Shown piece after piece: positions 23,906 to 33,309 of a DNA stretch of 64,000 nucleotides (position 1 is its first letter; each line of letters begins with the position of its first letter). Under the pieces are notes generated by a model that was not told where the DNA came from, did not search any database, and worked only from the letters and a program-made list of their open reading frames with translations. The position numbers and the translations under genes are program-made. Location of the stretch: positions 54,558 through 118,557 of the forward strand of contig PBDY01000019.1 in assembly GCA_002717445.1 (NCBI GenBank). The letters run 5' to 3'. Origin of the DNA: Gammaproteobacteria bacterium (GTDB lineage: Bacteria > Pseudomonadota > Gammaproteobacteria > Steroidobacterales > UBA11654).

Positions 23906-25209
23906 AGACCGAAAGTATTAATTTATTGGCGTCTTCACAAAAACAAATGAATGGGTGCATCGAAGTCCCAGGTGATAAATCTATTTCTCATAGAGCAATC
24001 ATCATCTCTTCCATAGCTAAAGGAGAAACACAAATTGACCACTATCTGAATTCTACAGATGTGCATGCGAGCATACGTGCTTGTCGTGCAATTGGTGCCC
24101 GGATTGAACAAAATGATGATTCATTAGTAATTAATGGTAATGATCGATCCAGATCCTCTGGAAAAGATATCGAGTTAAACTTTGGAAACTCTGGTACATC
24201 AATGAGATTGATGATGGGCGTTTTATCGGCTCAAAACTTTTCCTCAGTTCTTGAGGGAGATTCATCACTCAATCAAAGACCCATGAATAGAGTCTCTCAG
24301 CCACTGATTAAAATGAACGCCGATATAATAACAACCGATGATACTCCACCGGTTCATATTGCTCCTGTCAAAAAGATAAAAAATGTTAATCACTCAGAGG
24401 ATGTTGCTAGCGCTCAGATCAAATCATCAATACTGCTCGCTGGACTCTATGGCGATGATACTTTTACGATTAAAACACCTCCATCTAGAGATCATACTGA
24501 AATAATGCTTGGTGAATTTGGATGCAAGATCTCAAAAGACTTAGAATCCATAACTATGACGCCGTCTGAGCTTCTGTCACCGGGACAAATTGATGTACCG
24601 GGCGATATCTCATCAGCTGCATTTTTTATTGTCGGAGCCATCCTTTCAAAGGACGGTCAGGTAACCATTAATAATGTTGGCTTAAACCCTTTGAGAACAG
24701 GCTTTATTAAAATTTTAATCATGATGGGCGCGAACATCGTGATCACTGAAAACAGAAAAATAAATGGTGAACTAGTAGGTAATCTGACAGCGAAGTCATC
24801 CAAGTTATACGGAGTGGACGTTCCAAAACACTTGATTGCAAGCTCTATTGATGAGTTGCCACTTATAGTACTGGCGGGTAGCCAGGCAGATGGAAAAACT
24901 TCCGTGAGGAACGCCGAAGAGCTTCGAGTAAAAGAATCAGATAGGATTTCATCAATGATAAAGATGATGCAAGCTTTTGGCATCTCTGTTGATGAATATG
25001 ATGATGGAATGAATATTTATGGCGGCACAATCACTGGCTCAACGATTAATAGCTTTGGAGACCATAGAATTGCAATGACTGCGCTTCTTGCTTCGCTGGT
25101 ATCTGATGGAGACGTTTTAGTACAGGACTGCAAGAATATTGACACATCGTTCCCATCTTTTATAAAAGTAGCGAATAATATTGGCATGGACATTAAAGAA
25201 CATGCCTAA
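23902..25209 (+). CDS. aroA: 5-enolpyruvylshikimate-3-phosphate synthase AroA
   Basis: AroA makes EPSP in the shikimate pathway. Motifs: PGDKSISHRAI near the N-terminus, FGNSGTSMRLMMG, QIKSSILLAGLYG, and LRVKESDRI toward the C-terminus. The LRVKESD and SISHR forms resemble class II enzymes of Bacillus and Pseudomonas more than the class I E. coli form. The tracked ORF begins at 23878, but the ATG at 23902 forms an ATGA overlap with the pheA stop and is a better start (435 aa). In Pseudomonas the gene is fused to tyrA; here it stands alone. Confidence 0.94.
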   Translation: MKTESINLLASSQKQMNGCIEVPGDKSISHRAIIISSIAKGETQIDHYLNSTDVHASIRACRAIGARIEQNDDSLVINGNDRSRSSGKDIELNFGNSGTSMRLMMGVLSAQNFSSVLEGDSSLNQRPMNRVSQPLIKMNADIITTDDTPPVHIAPVKKIKNVNHSEDVASAQIKSSILLAGLYGDDTFTIKTPPSRDHTEIMLGEFGCKISKDLESITMTPSELLSPGQIDVPGDISSAAFFIVGAILSKDGQVTINNVGLNPLRTGFIKILIMMGANIVITENRKINGELVGNLTAKSSKLYGVDVPKHLIASSIDELPLIVLAGSQADGKTSVRNAEELRVKESDRISSMIKMMQAFGISVDEYDDGMNIYGGTITGSTINSFGDHRIAMTALLASLVSDGDVLVQDCKNIDTSFPSFIKVANNIGMDIKEHA

Positions 25210-25873
25210 TGTTATTACAGTTGATGGACCAAGCGGAGTTGGCAAAGGGACCATCTCAGAATATCTGTCGGAAGAACTTAAGTGGAATTATTTGAATAGC
25301 GGAGCCTTATATCGTGCAATTGCTTGGGTAGTGAGAAATGATTCGATCGATCTTAAGGACACTGCCGGATTGGAAAGCGCCTCTAAAGATATTCACTTTT
25401 CACTAAAAAACAAAAAACTCCTAATCAAATTTGAAGGGATGGAAATTGGTTCATTAATATACAATGAAGAAATTGCCAAAATCGCGTCAAAAGTTTCTTC
25501 CAATCCTAAAGTACGTAGGTCAATCGTTAATATTCAGAGATTGTTTAAAAAAGAGCCTGGCTTAGTCGCTGAAGGCAGAGATATGGGGTCAGTAATCTTT
25601 CCTGAATCAGAACTTAAAATATTTCTGACTGCATCAATAGAAACGCGTGCCGGAAGACGCTATAAGCAGTTGAAGGATAGGGAATTTAATGTTAGCCTTC
25701 CGGCTCTAATTAAGGATTTGAGTGCTCGTGATGATAGAGACAAAGGTAGAGAAATTTCGCCGCTTGTCATTCCTGATGGGGCATTTGTAATAGAAACCGA
25801 TGATCTAACCATCATTGAAGTAAAAAAAATAGTTAAAGAAAAGGTAAATAAGACCTATGGAACAAACATTTGA
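25202..25873 (+). CDS. cmk: cytidylate kinase
   Basis: Cmk phosphorylates CMP and dCMP. The 223-aa protein has the P-loop DGPSGVGKGT right after the start, the YLNSGALYRAIAW substrate motif, and EGRDMGSVIFPES with DRDKGREISPL. The tracked ORF starts at 25181, but the ATG at 25202 (MPNVITVDGPSG) places the P-loop at the family-typical position and overlaps aroA by only 8 nt, so I use it. It is followed by rpsA with a 17-nt overlap, the usual cmk-rpsA pairing. Confidence 0.95.
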   Translation: MPNVITVDGPSGVGKGTISEYLSEELKWNYLNSGALYRAIAWVVRNDSIDLKDTAGLESASKDIHFSLKNKKLLIKFEGMEIGSLIYNEEIAKIASKVSSNPKVRRSIVNIQRLFKKEPGLVAEGRDMGSVIFPESELKIFLTASIETRAGRRYKQLKDREFNVSLPALIKDLSARDDRDKGREISPLVIPDGAFVIETDDLTIIEVKKIVKEKVNKTYGTNI

Positions 25874-27539
25874 AGAACTATTTGAAAGTTCTCAGTACAA
25901 CCAAAATATTAAACCAGGTCAGATTATAGAGGCCAATGTAATCAATATTACAACCGATCATGCCGTACTAAGTGCTGGTCTAAAATCTGAATCTTTTGTC
26001 AATATCAATCAATTCAAAGATTCTGATGGTGAAGTTGAAATTTCAATCGGTGACAAAGTTAAGGTTGTCATAGAAGAAATTGAGGATGGCGAAGGACAAA
26101 CAAGGTTATCTCGACAGAAAGCTAAAAACGAAGCAACCTGGGCTAAGTTAATTTCTGCAACAGAGAGCGGTGATATTGTCACTGGTCGCATACAAAACAG
26201 AATTAAAGGTGGTTTCATGGTATTGATTGACGAAATCACTGCCTTTCTTCCTGGGTCACTCGTTGACATAAGGCCAGTCCGAGAAACACAGTATCTTGAA
26301 GGAACCTCTTCAGAGTTTAAAGTTGTTAAAGCAGATAAAGCATCAAGCAATATAGTTGTTTCAAGAAAAGCGGCACTCTTAGGTGACTCAGAGGACAACA
26401 GAGTTGAAATGCTTTCTAAATTGAATGAAGGCGATGTTATAGAAGGAATCATTAAGAATCTCACAGATTATGGTGCTTTCATAGACCTAGGGGGGTTGGA
26501 TGGTCTCCTGCATATAACGGATATCTCTTGGAAGAAGATCAAACATCCGTCTGAGCGATTAAATATTGCTGAAAAGATTCAAGTTATGATTATCTCGATT
26601 GACAATGAAAAGGGTAGGGTTTCTCTTGGTTTAAAACAACTCGAAGACGACCCATGGGATGACTTAATTAAAAATTACGATATAGGGATGAAGGCCGCAT
26701 GCACCATATCCAATATCACGGACTATGGCTTATTCATGGAAATTGATGATGGCATAGAGGGATTGGTTCATGTTTCTGAAATAGATTGGACAAACAATAA
26801 TCCTAACCCACATAAAATAGCTAATGTGGGTGATCAAGTTGAAGTAATGATTCTCTCTATCGACAAAGATAAAAGAAGAGTTTCGCTCGGGATAAAACAA
26901 TGCCTAGCTAACCCATGGACTGAGTTCTCAGAGCAACACAATGAAAACGAAAACATCAAAGGAAAAATTAAATCCATTACTGACTTTGGAATTTTTGTAG
27001 AATTGGATGGCGGAATTGATGGCCTCGTTCATATTTCAGATGTCTCTTGGGAAAACGATGAAAATATAGATCTTTCTGCTTATAACAAATCTGATGAAAT
27101 AGAGACAACAATTCTATCAATCGATTCAAACAAACAACGAATTTCTTTGGGTATTAAGCAACTAGACAATGATCCCTTCCAGGAATACCTTTCAAAAAAT
27201 CCAAAAAATTCAATAGTGAAGGGCATAATTTCAGAAGTGGATGAAAGAAACGCACTTGTCAGTCTTGCCGAGAAAGTCAATGGATTGTTGAATATCTCAG
27301 AAGTTTCAAGAGATAAAATTGATGACATGAGATCATCCTTCAGACCAAAAGATGAAATAGAAGCAAAAATTGTAGGCTATGATAAGAAAAATAGGACCCT
27401 TAAGCTGTCGATCAAAGCAAAAGAGGAGACGGATGAAAAAGAAGCTCTTGCAACATATAAAAAAGACGAAAAAGAGAACATTTCTAAAACAAGCCTTGGT
27501 GATCTCTTGAAATCTAAATTTATCAAAGATAAAGATTAG
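25857..27539 (+). CDS. rpsA: 30S ribosomal protein S1
   Basis: S1 binds mRNA on the 30S subunit and is required to start translation of most messages. The 560-aa protein contains the full set of six S1 repeats, seen as recurring G.I..I.DFG.FV..DGG.DGLVHIS units (for example YGAFIDLGGLDGLLHITDISW and FGIFVELDGGIDGLVHISDVSW). Length equals that of E. coli S1 (557 aa). Start and end fit the cmk-rpsA-ihfB cluster. Confidence 0.97.
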   Translation: MEQTFEELFESSQYNQNIKPGQIIEANVINITTDHAVLSAGLKSESFVNINQFKDSDGEVEISIGDKVKVVIEEIEDGEGQTRLSRQKAKNEATWAKLISATESGDIVTGRIQNRIKGGFMVLIDEITAFLPGSLVDIRPVRETQYLEGTSSEFKVVKADKASSNIVVSRKAALLGDSEDNRVEMLSKLNEGDVIEGIIKNLTDYGAFIDLGGLDGLLHITDISWKKIKHPSERLNIAEKIQVMIISIDNEKGRVSLGLKQLEDDPWDDLIKNYDIGMKAACTISNITDYGLFMEIDDGIEGLVHVSEIDWTNNNPNPHKIANVGDQVEVMILSIDKDKRRVSLGIKQCLANPWTEFSEQHNENENIKGKIKSITDFGIFVELDGGIDGLVHISDVSWENDENIDLSAYNKSDEIETTILSIDSNKQRISLGIKQLDNDPFQEYLSKNPKNSIVKGIISEVDERNALVSLAEKVNGLLNISEVSRDKIDDMRSSFRPKDEIEAKIVGYDKKNRTLKLSIKAKEETDEKEALATYKKDEKENISKTSLGDLLKSKFIKDKD

Positions 27540-27576
27540 TATTCCGAAATAGTATTTTTTCTGATTTAATTAAGAC

Positions 27577-27882
27577 GTGGCCATCAATAAAAAACAACTT
27601 GTAGATCTCATCTCCTCAAAACAGGATCAACTCTCACACAAAGACATTGAACTGTCTGTAAAGACTATGTTTAATTCGATGTCAGATGCACTTAAAAATG
27701 GAGACAGAATTGAAATCAGAGGTTTCGGAAGCTTTGGATTGAGATTTAGGAAATCCAGAACCGGTCGAAATCCAAAGTCTGGCGAGACTGTCAATATCCA
27801 AAATAGATACGTACCTCACTTTAAACCGGGTAAGGAGTTTAGAGAGTCAGTTAAGGACGCCGGCACCAAAACAAGTCAATAG
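27577..27882 (+). CDS. ihfB: integration host factor subunit beta
   Basis: IhfB pairs with IhfA to bend DNA at specific sites. The 101-aa HU-family protein contains RIEIRGFGSFGLRFRKSRTGRNPKSGE and the VPHFKPGKEFR end, which separates the IHF-beta subunit from HU and IHF-alpha. The start codon is GTG at 27577. It stands directly downstream of rpsA as in most gammaproteobacteria. The partner gene ihfA is in this window at 55.9 kb. Confidence 0.94.
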   Translation: MAINKKQLVDLISSKQDQLSHKDIELSVKTMFNSMSDALKNGDRIEIRGFGSFGLRFRKSRTGRNPKSGETVNIQNRYVPHFKPGKEFRESVKDAGTKTSQ

Positions 27883-27883
27883 T

Positions 27884-29044
27884 ATGCTTTCTGAAAGCGC
27901 CTTATATTTAACTGGGATCTTTCTCTTATTTGGGGGTCTTGTTTATGTTTATTTCAACTTCTTTGAGGTGGATAAAAAAGAAGATATTAATGCTGACTAC
28001 TTAACAGGACTTAAGTATCTCCTTAATGAGGAATCCGATAAAGCCATCAATCTATTTTCTGACCTTATTGAAATTGACGATGAAACCATACAAACTCACC
28101 TCGCTTTGGGTGTGTTGTTCAGGAAGCAAGGCCGAGTAGATAAAGCCATCCAGCTTCATGAATATATTCTTTCGAAAGACGAGTTACCTGAAAAACATTA
28201 TTTTCAAACATTATTTGAGTTGGGTGAAAACTATTTCTCTGCCGGGATTTATAATAAAGCAGAAGATATATTTCTAAAACTTAAAGACTATGAAGAGCAC
28301 AATGAGGATGCTCTCAATAAACTGATCATTATCAATGAGTACTTTGGAGAATGGGAAAAGGCCCTTTCATTCTTAGAAGAACTAGATGCTCAAAGTGAGC
28401 AGAATTATTCAATCAGCAGAAATCATTATTACTGCGAAATAGCTGAAATGCATATTAATAATGGAGAAACTAAATCAGCAAATCAATTCCTTCTGAAAGC
28501 CCAAGGACTTCATACCGACTCCATTAGAAGCGAATACATAAAAATGCTCATTGACTTAAAAAGCTCACAAAATGATTCAGCAATTTCCTCATTCGTTTCC
28601 ATGGTTAATAAAAATAGAATTGCCTACATTCTAGCTCTTCCGAAAATCATTCAATCATTGAATCAAACAGACATTGAATCAATAGATGCAAAATTAACAG
28701 GCCTCTTAAATAACGACCCTGAAGCACATAATTATCTTGCCATTGTGGCCGTCATGTTTCCTGAAATTAAAAATGCTGTGATTGAAGAAGTGATTCAGTC
28801 TTTTATTGAAAATCAAGACATCGTCAAAGAGATTGATAAACTTGACGAGGATTACTCAATTGTTTCAACAATTTCAAACCGTCTCAGTCAAAGCATGCGT
28901 CTTATTCTGAATAAGAAAATGAAATCAGAATATAAGTTTAGTTGCAAAAAATGCGGCTATCAAACAATTGCATTCTCTTGGCAATGTCCAACATGTAAAA
29001 GCTGGGAATCATCATTACCAATCAACTTTTTAAAGGCTATCTGA
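27884..29044 (+). CDS. lapB: lipopolysaccharide assembly protein LapB (YciM)
   Basis: LapB is an inner-membrane TPR protein that controls LpxC turnover and so the LPS supply. The 386-aa protein has an N-terminal membrane anchor (ALYLTGIFLLFGGLVYVYF), a long series of TPR helices (AINLFSDLIEIDDE..., KAIQLHEYIL...), and a C-terminal rubredoxin-like metal site (CKKCGYQ...WQCPTCKSW). Length and layout match E. coli LapB (389 aa). The usual partner lapA, normally between ihfB and lapB, is absent here; lapB begins one base after ihfB. Confidence 0.93.
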   Translation: MLSESALYLTGIFLLFGGLVYVYFNFFEVDKKEDINADYLTGLKYLLNEESDKAINLFSDLIEIDDETIQTHLALGVLFRKQGRVDKAIQLHEYILSKDELPEKHYFQTLFELGENYFSAGIYNKAEDIFLKLKDYEEHNEDALNKLIIINEYFGEWEKALSFLEELDAQSEQNYSISRNHYYCEIAEMHINNGETKSANQFLLKAQGLHTDSIRSEYIKMLIDLKSSQNDSAISSFVSMVNKNRIAYILALPKIIQSLNQTDIESIDAKLTGLLNNDPEAHNYLAIVAVMFPEIKNAVIEEVIQSFIENQDIVKEIDKLDEDYSIVSTISNRLSQSMRLILNKKMKSEYKFSCKKCGYQTIAFSWQCPTCKSWESSLPINFLKAI

Positions 29045-29045
29045 G

Positions 29046-29447
29046 GTGTCAAAAGTTGGTGTAATTGCAGGTAACTTTGATGTAATTCACCCGGGTTATA
29101 TTTACATGTTTGATGAATGCAAGAATCATTGTGATACTTTGTTGCTTTTGCTCCACGAGGATCCTTCTATTGAAAGGCCAGAAAAGATTCAACCAATTCT
29201 AAGCTTAGAGGAAAGAAATCTAATCTTATCATCATTAAAACAAATCGATCGAATCATCTCCTATCAAACCGAATCAGATCTATATGAGATCCTAAATGAA
29301 ACCAAAATTGATATTAGGTTTCTTGGAGACGATTACAAAGATAAATCATATACAGGGGATGATTTAAGATTGCCCATCCATTATTTAGATCGGTCTCACG
29401 GTTGGAGCACTACAAAGTTTAAAAAGTTGATTGCTGAGAGTCTCTGA
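29046..29447 (+). CDS. cytidylyltransferase-family protein (TagD / HldE C-domain-like)
   Basis: A 133-aa nucleotidyltransferase of the HIGH superfamily: GNFDVIHPGYIYMF at residues 9-22 and the STTKFKKLI motif at the C-terminus. FLGDDYKDKS and LDRSHGWSTTK resemble glycerol-3-phosphate cytidylyltransferase (TagD); the fold is shared with the heptose-1-phosphate adenylyltransferase domain of HldE. It starts at GTG one base after lapB, so a role in making a nucleotide-activated sugar or polyol for the envelope is plausible. The substrate cannot be read from the sequence. It converges on tRNA-Asn. Confidence 0.75.
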   Translation: MSKVGVIAGNFDVIHPGYIYMFDECKNHCDTLLLLLHEDPSIERPEKIQPILSLEERNLILSSLKQIDRIISYQTESDLYEILNETKIDIRFLGDDYKDKSYTGDDLRLPIHYLDRSHGWSTTKFKKLIAESL

Positions 29448-29450
29448 GGG

Positions 29451-29547
29451 TTTTAAATCTGGCTCCCCGGGCCGGACTCGAACCAGCGACCCATTGATTA
29501 ACAGTCAATCGCTCTACCAACTGAGCTACCGGGGATTAGATTTAAAA
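29451..29547. repeat. 10-bp inverted repeat flanking tRNA-Asn
   Basis: TTTTAAATCT (29451-29460) and AGATTTAAAA (29538-29547) are perfect reverse complements on either side of tRNA-Asn. In the precursor they would extend the acceptor stem beyond a small internal loop. Confidence 0.6.
29460..29535 (-). tRNA. tRNA-Asn (GTT)
   Basis: A 76-nt cloverleaf on the minus strand with encoded CCA: acceptor TCCCCGG/CCGGGGA, anticodon loop CTGTTAA giving GTT, T-arm GCTGG-TTCGAGT-CCGGC, discriminator G. A perfect 10-bp inverted repeat (TTTTAAATCT / AGATTTAAAA) flanks the gene, so the leader and trailer of the precursor can pair. Confidence 0.96.
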
Positions 29548-29584
29548 GAAGTCTGCTTGAAGCAAATCAAATAGTCAAGTTGGA

Positions 29585-30766
29585 TTAATCGAGTGATTTA
29601 GAGATCCTATCGACAGCATCCTTTATCTGTTCAAGACTGGTTGCATAAGACAATCTGACATATCCATTTGAGCCAAATGCACTTCCGGGAACAACAGCAA
29701 CATGGGCTTTTTCAATGAGATATTCTGATAATTCAACATCGTCAGAAAAGCCCTTTTTTTCAATAACATTCTTAACATCTGGAAATAAATAAAAAGCACC
29801 TGTGCCCGGTGATGTTTTGAACCCATTTATATTATTCAGTGCCGAGCATAAATAATCATGGCGCAATCGATACTGTTCAACCATTTCATAAACCTCGTCC
29901 ATTGGGCCATTTAGGGCTGCAATGGCTGCTGCTTGGGAGATTGAGGATGGATTAGAGGTGCTTTGGCTTTGAATCTTCTTCATGGCAGCAATAACATCTG
30001 CAGGTCCTCCGCAATAGCCAATTCTCCACCCGGTCATTGCATACGATTTAGAGACGCCATTAATTGTGATGGTTCTATCAAATAATTCTGGGCATGCTTG
30101 TGCAAATGAGACAAAAGGTTTTTCACCCCAATAGATATATTCATACATATCATCGGTTGCAACAAGAACATTGGGATAGTTTTCCAATACTGCACCAATG
30201 GCCTGGTAATCAGATTCACTGTAAGTAATACCAGTAGGGTTTGAAGGTGAATTAATAATCACCAATTTTGTTTTTTCACTCACTGCTCGAGTAAATGCAT
30301 CAAAATCTATCGAGAAATCATTCTCTTGAAATGTATCAACAATCACCGGTTCCGCATCGGCTAAAAGAACCATGTCTGGATATGAAACCCAATAGGGGCT
30401 GATTATAATAACCTCGTCACCTGGGCCTAAAATGGCTTGAAACAAATTATAAAGTGTTTGTTTGGCGCCAGTGGATACAAGAATATTATCCTGCTGATAA
30501 ATTAATTCATTGTCATTAATGAATTTATTCATAATAGCCTGTTTTAAATCCGGCAGACCATCTACCTGAGTGTATTTTGTCATCCCCTTGTCCATTGCTT
30601 TTTTTGCAGCTTCTTTGATGTATTCCGGTGTGTCAAAATCAGGTTCGCCTGCACTCATACTGATGACATTAATTCCTGCTGCCCTCATTTCCATCGCCTT
30701 AGACGAAACAGCGATTGTTGCCGATGGCTTTACCTTTTTAACTCTTTCAGATATTGGATTATTCAT
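29585..30766 (-). CDS. aspartate/aromatic aminotransferase, class I (AatA type)
   Basis: A 393-aa PLP-dependent class I aminotransferase. It starts [42 protein letters not shown], has [18 protein letters not shown] and the PLP lysine in [16 protein letters not shown]. These features are those of the bacterial aspartate aminotransferase group found in Thermus and rhizobia (Igamma-like), not of E. coli AspC. Some members also use prephenate or aromatic amino acids; this could supply the transamination missing beside pheA, but that is inference. The gene is divergent from uvrB with a 43-nt spacer. Confidence 0.9.
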   Translation of the reverse strand: MNNPISERVKKVKPSATIAVSSKAMEMRAAGINVISMSAGEPDFDTPEYIKEAAKKAMDKGMTKYTQVDGLPDLKQAIMNKFINDNELIYQQDNILVSTGAKQTLYNLFQAILGPGDEVIIISPYWVSYPDMVLLADAEPVIVDTFQENDFSIDFDAFTRAVSEKTKLVIINSPSNPTGITYSESDYQAIGAVLENYPNVLVATDDMYEYIYWGEKPFVSFAQACPELFDRTITINGVSKSYAMTGWRIGYCGGPADVIAAMKKIQSQSTSNPSSISQAAAIAALNGPMDEVYEMVEQYRLRHDYLCSALNNINGFKTSPGTGAFYLFPDVKNVIEKKGFSDDVELSEYLIEKAHVAVVPGSAFGSNGYVRLSYATSLEQIKDAVDRISKSLD

Positions 30767-30770
30767 TCTA

Positions 30771-30800
30771 TGGAATGTTTATATTTTAGATCGATATAAT
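30771..30800 (+). promoter_or_regulatory. candidate uvrB promoter
   Basis: A perfect TATAAT at 30795-30800 lies in the 43-bp gap between the aminotransferase and uvrB; a weak TGGAAT stands 18 bp upstream. The predicted start point is only a few bases before the uvrB ATG at 30810, and no Shine-Dalgarno is seen. Confidence 0.45.
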
Positions 30801-30809
30801 AACAAAATT

Positions 30810-32846
30810 ATGAATGATGATTGTTTTAAATTGAGAGCTGATTACCAACCGAAAGGCGATCAACCCAATGCTATAAAATCATTATTGAATGGCCTAAATA
30901 ATGGCCTACATAAACAAACACTTCTTGGTGTTACTGGCTCTGGAAAAACATTCACCATCGCTAATTTAATTCAACAATCTCAGAGAACGACATTATTATT
31001 GGCACCGAACAAAACACTTGCAGCTCAATTGTATGGAGAAATGAGAGAGTATTTTCCTGAAAATAAAGTGGAGTACTTTGTGTCGTACTACGATTATTAT
31101 CAGCCGGAAGCTTATGTCCCTGTTACAGACATTTATATTGAAAAAGACGCATCGGTTAATGCACACATCGAACAAATGCGATTATCTGCAACAAAAGCCC
31201 TGATCGAAAGAAAAGATACGATCATTGTGGCATCCGTCTCAGCGATATATGGTCTTGGTGATCCGAAACAATATCTCAATATGGTATTGCATTTATCACT
31301 TAACGATCGAATATCAAGTAAATCAATCACTCAGAAGTTGGCTGAACTTCAATATCAAAGAAACAACATTGAGTTTAAGCAAGGCACGTTTAGAGTGATG
31401 GGAGATGTCATTGATGTATTCCCAGCAGATTCTGACAATCAAGCCATTAGGGTGGAAATGTTTGATGATGAAGTTGAAAACATTTCATTCTTCGACCCTT
31501 TAACGGGCGAAGTCAGGAGAAAGCTTAGGCAAGTTACAATTTTTCCCAAAACGCACTACGTCACTCCTCGTGAAGTAATGTTGAATGCAATTGATCATAT
31601 AAAAGATGAGTTATCGGATCGACTAATCGATTTAAATGATCAAAATAAGCTTGTCGAAGCACAACGGTTAGAACAACGAACAATGTATGATATTGAGATG
31701 ATCAGAGAGCTTGGCTTCTGTTCTGGAATTGAAAACTACAGCCGATATTTATCAGGCAGAGGGGAGGGCGAACCCCCGCCGTGCTTAATCGATTACCTGC
31801 CAAATGATTCGTTGATCATTATTGATGAAAGCCACGTCACTATCCCTCAGCTCAGGGGAATGTACAAAGGCGATCATTCCAGGAAAACCACACTCGTAGA
31901 ATATGGATTTAGATTGCCTTCTGCTCTGGATAATAGACCGCTTATGTATGAAGAATTTGATGGTATGTCGCCACAAACAGTCTATGTGTCTGCCACACCA
32001 AGAGACTATGAGCTTGAACAGTCAAACAATGTCGCTGAACAAATTGTCCGACCCACCGGTCTGATTGATCCTGAAGTCGAAGTCAGGCCTATAAATAATC
32101 AGGTCGATGATTTACTCTCAGAGATCAGAATCAGAGCAGACAACAGTGAACGAGTACTGGTCACAACACTCACAAAGAGAATGGCAGAAGATCTCGCTGA
32201 ATATTTTAACGACAATCGTGTTAGGGTTCGTTACCTTCATTCTGATATAGATACGGTTGAACGATCGGAAATACTGAGAGATCTGAGATTGGGTGAATTT
32301 GATGTATTGGTAGGAATCAACTTATTGCGAGAAGGTCTTGATTTACCAGAGGTATCTCTTGTTGCAATACTCGATGCAGATAAAGAAGGCTTCTTAAGGT
32401 CTGCAGGTTCCCTTATTCAAACAATCGGCAGAGCCGCTAGGAATGTCAATGGAAAAGCAATCATGTATGCCGATAAAGAAACCAATTCAATGAAAAATGC
32501 CCTTGAAGAGACAAATCGAAGAAGAGAAAAGCAGATACAGTTTAATATCGATAATGGGATAGAACCCAAAACAATCATCAAGAATATCCATGATGTCATG
32601 GAAGGGGCAAAACCATCTCAAACAAGAAAATTTATAAAAATTCCAAATAAGATCAAAAAGCAACTTCAATCCGATAATCCGTCTGACGTTTCAAAACTTC
32701 TCGAGGAGCTTGAAGTCAAAATGTTCAATGCTGCTAAAGACTTGGATTTTGAAGAAGCGGCGAAAATCAGAGATGAAATTAAACTCGTTAAAGAAATTAA
32801 TTTCGGTATAAATTATGTGGATTCATCTGAAAAAATACGAATCTAA
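30810..32846 (+). CDS. uvrB: excinuclease ABC subunit UvrB
   Basis: UvrB is the damage-verifying helicase-like subunit of nucleotide excision repair. Motifs: Walker [11 protein letters not shown], the beta-hairpin [12 protein letters not shown], the DESHVT box, helicase motif [12 protein letters not shown], and a C-terminal UVR domain ([27 protein letters not shown]). The tracked ORF begins at 30570, but its first 80 codons are antisense to the aminotransferase. The ATG at 30810 gives 678 aa, starting [14 protein letters not shown] as in the family (E. coli 673 aa). Confidence 0.96.
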   Translation: MNDDCFKLRADYQPKGDQPNAIKSLLNGLNNGLHKQTLLGVTGSGKTFTIANLIQQSQRTTLLLAPNKTLAAQLYGEMREYFPENKVEYFVSYYDYYQPEAYVPVTDIYIEKDASVNAHIEQMRLSATKALIERKDTIIVASVSAIYGLGDPKQYLNMVLHLSLNDRISSKSITQKLAELQYQRNNIEFKQGTFRVMGDVIDVFPADSDNQAIRVEMFDDEVENISFFDPLTGEVRRKLRQVTIFPKTHYVTPREVMLNAIDHIKDELSDRLIDLNDQNKLVEAQRLEQRTMYDIEMIRELGFCSGIENYSRYLSGRGEGEPPPCLIDYLPNDSLIIIDESHVTIPQLRGMYKGDHSRKTTLVEYGFRLPSALDNRPLMYEEFDGMSPQTVYVSATPRDYELEQSNNVAEQIVRPTGLIDPEVEVRPINNQVDDLLSEIRIRADNSERVLVTTLTKRMAEDLAEYFNDNRVRVRYLHSDIDTVERSEILRDLRLGEFDVLVGINLLREGLDLPEVSLVAILDADKEGFLRSAGSLIQTIGRAARNVNGKAIMYADKETNSMKNALEETNRRREKQIQFNIDNGIEPKTIIKNIHDVMEGAKPSQTRKFIKIPNKIKKQLQSDNPSDVSKLLEELEVKMFNAAKDLDFEEAAKIRDEIKLVKEINFGINYVDSSEKIRI

Positions 32847-32896
32847 ATTGATTCGATATTCTCAGTCTTATACGATGTTGAAATGGAGAATCTAAA

Positions 32897-33220
32897 TTGA
32901 AATTCAAAATTGTCATTCTAATCATATCTTTTATTACTTTGCCTTTGAGTGCAGAGATATTGGGCGATCTCGAGTACGGTAAAAAATTAGCCGATGAAGC
33001 TCCGAGCCCTTTAGTGCTTCAAATTCTTCTTTATAAGTATCTCGATTCACCAAAACAACTTCTAAAAAATGGATGCGAAGGATGTCATGATATAAAAACT
33101 TTTGAAGAAAACACAAAAGAAGAAATTCTAGACAGAATACTTAAATCTTGGCATGCTTCAGGTTATATTGAAGAAGACCTCAATGATCTGACCACATATC
33201 TCTTTGAACAGTCCAATTAA
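32897..33220 (+). CDS. small secreted c-type cytochrome-like protein
   Basis: A 107-aa protein with a signal peptide (FKIVILIISFITLPLSA, cut near residue 19) and a single haem c motif CEGCH (Cys60, Cys63, His64). The C-terminal part (RILKSWHASGYIEEDLNDLTTYLF) looks like the last helix of class I cytochromes, but no clear axial methionine is present after the haem motif. The start codon appears to be TTG with GGAG 8 nt upstream. Probable role: periplasmic electron carrier. The partner is unknown; it stands alone between uvrB and tRNA-Val. Confidence 0.7.
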   Translation: MKFKIVILIISFITLPLSAEILGDLEYGKKLADEAPSPLVLQILLYKYLDSPKQLLKNGCEGCHDIKTFEENTKEEILDRILKSWHASGYIEEDLNDLTTYLFEQSN

Positions 33221-33232
33221 GGGTTTAACTGG

Positions 33233-33309
33233 AGGCGCGTAGCTCAGCTGGTTAGAGTGCTTGCTTGACATGCAAGAGGTCGGCGGTTCGAGTCCGCCCG
33301 TGCCTACCA
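33233..33309 (+). tRNA. tRNA-Val (GAC)
   Basis: A 77-nt cloverleaf with encoded CCA: acceptor AGGCGCG/CGTGCCT with one G-T pair, anticodon loop TTGACAT giving GAC, T-arm GGCGG-TTCGAGT-CCGCC. The three bases before the tRNA (TGG, within TAACTGG) are complementary to the CCA end and trailer (CCAGTTA). Confidence 0.96.

Noticed and set aside
26009-26464. 151-aa antisense ORF in rpsA
   Set aside because: Shadow of the S1 repeats on the opposite strand, with no independent evidence.
27540-27576. TAGTATT direct repeat between rpsA and ihfB as a regulatory element
   Set aside because: A 7-bp repeat in an AT-rich spacer is expected by chance.
30570-30809. 80-codon N-terminal extension of uvrB in the ORF track
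   Set aside because: It is antisense to the aminotransferase N-terminus, and UvrB homologs begin at the ATG at 30810.
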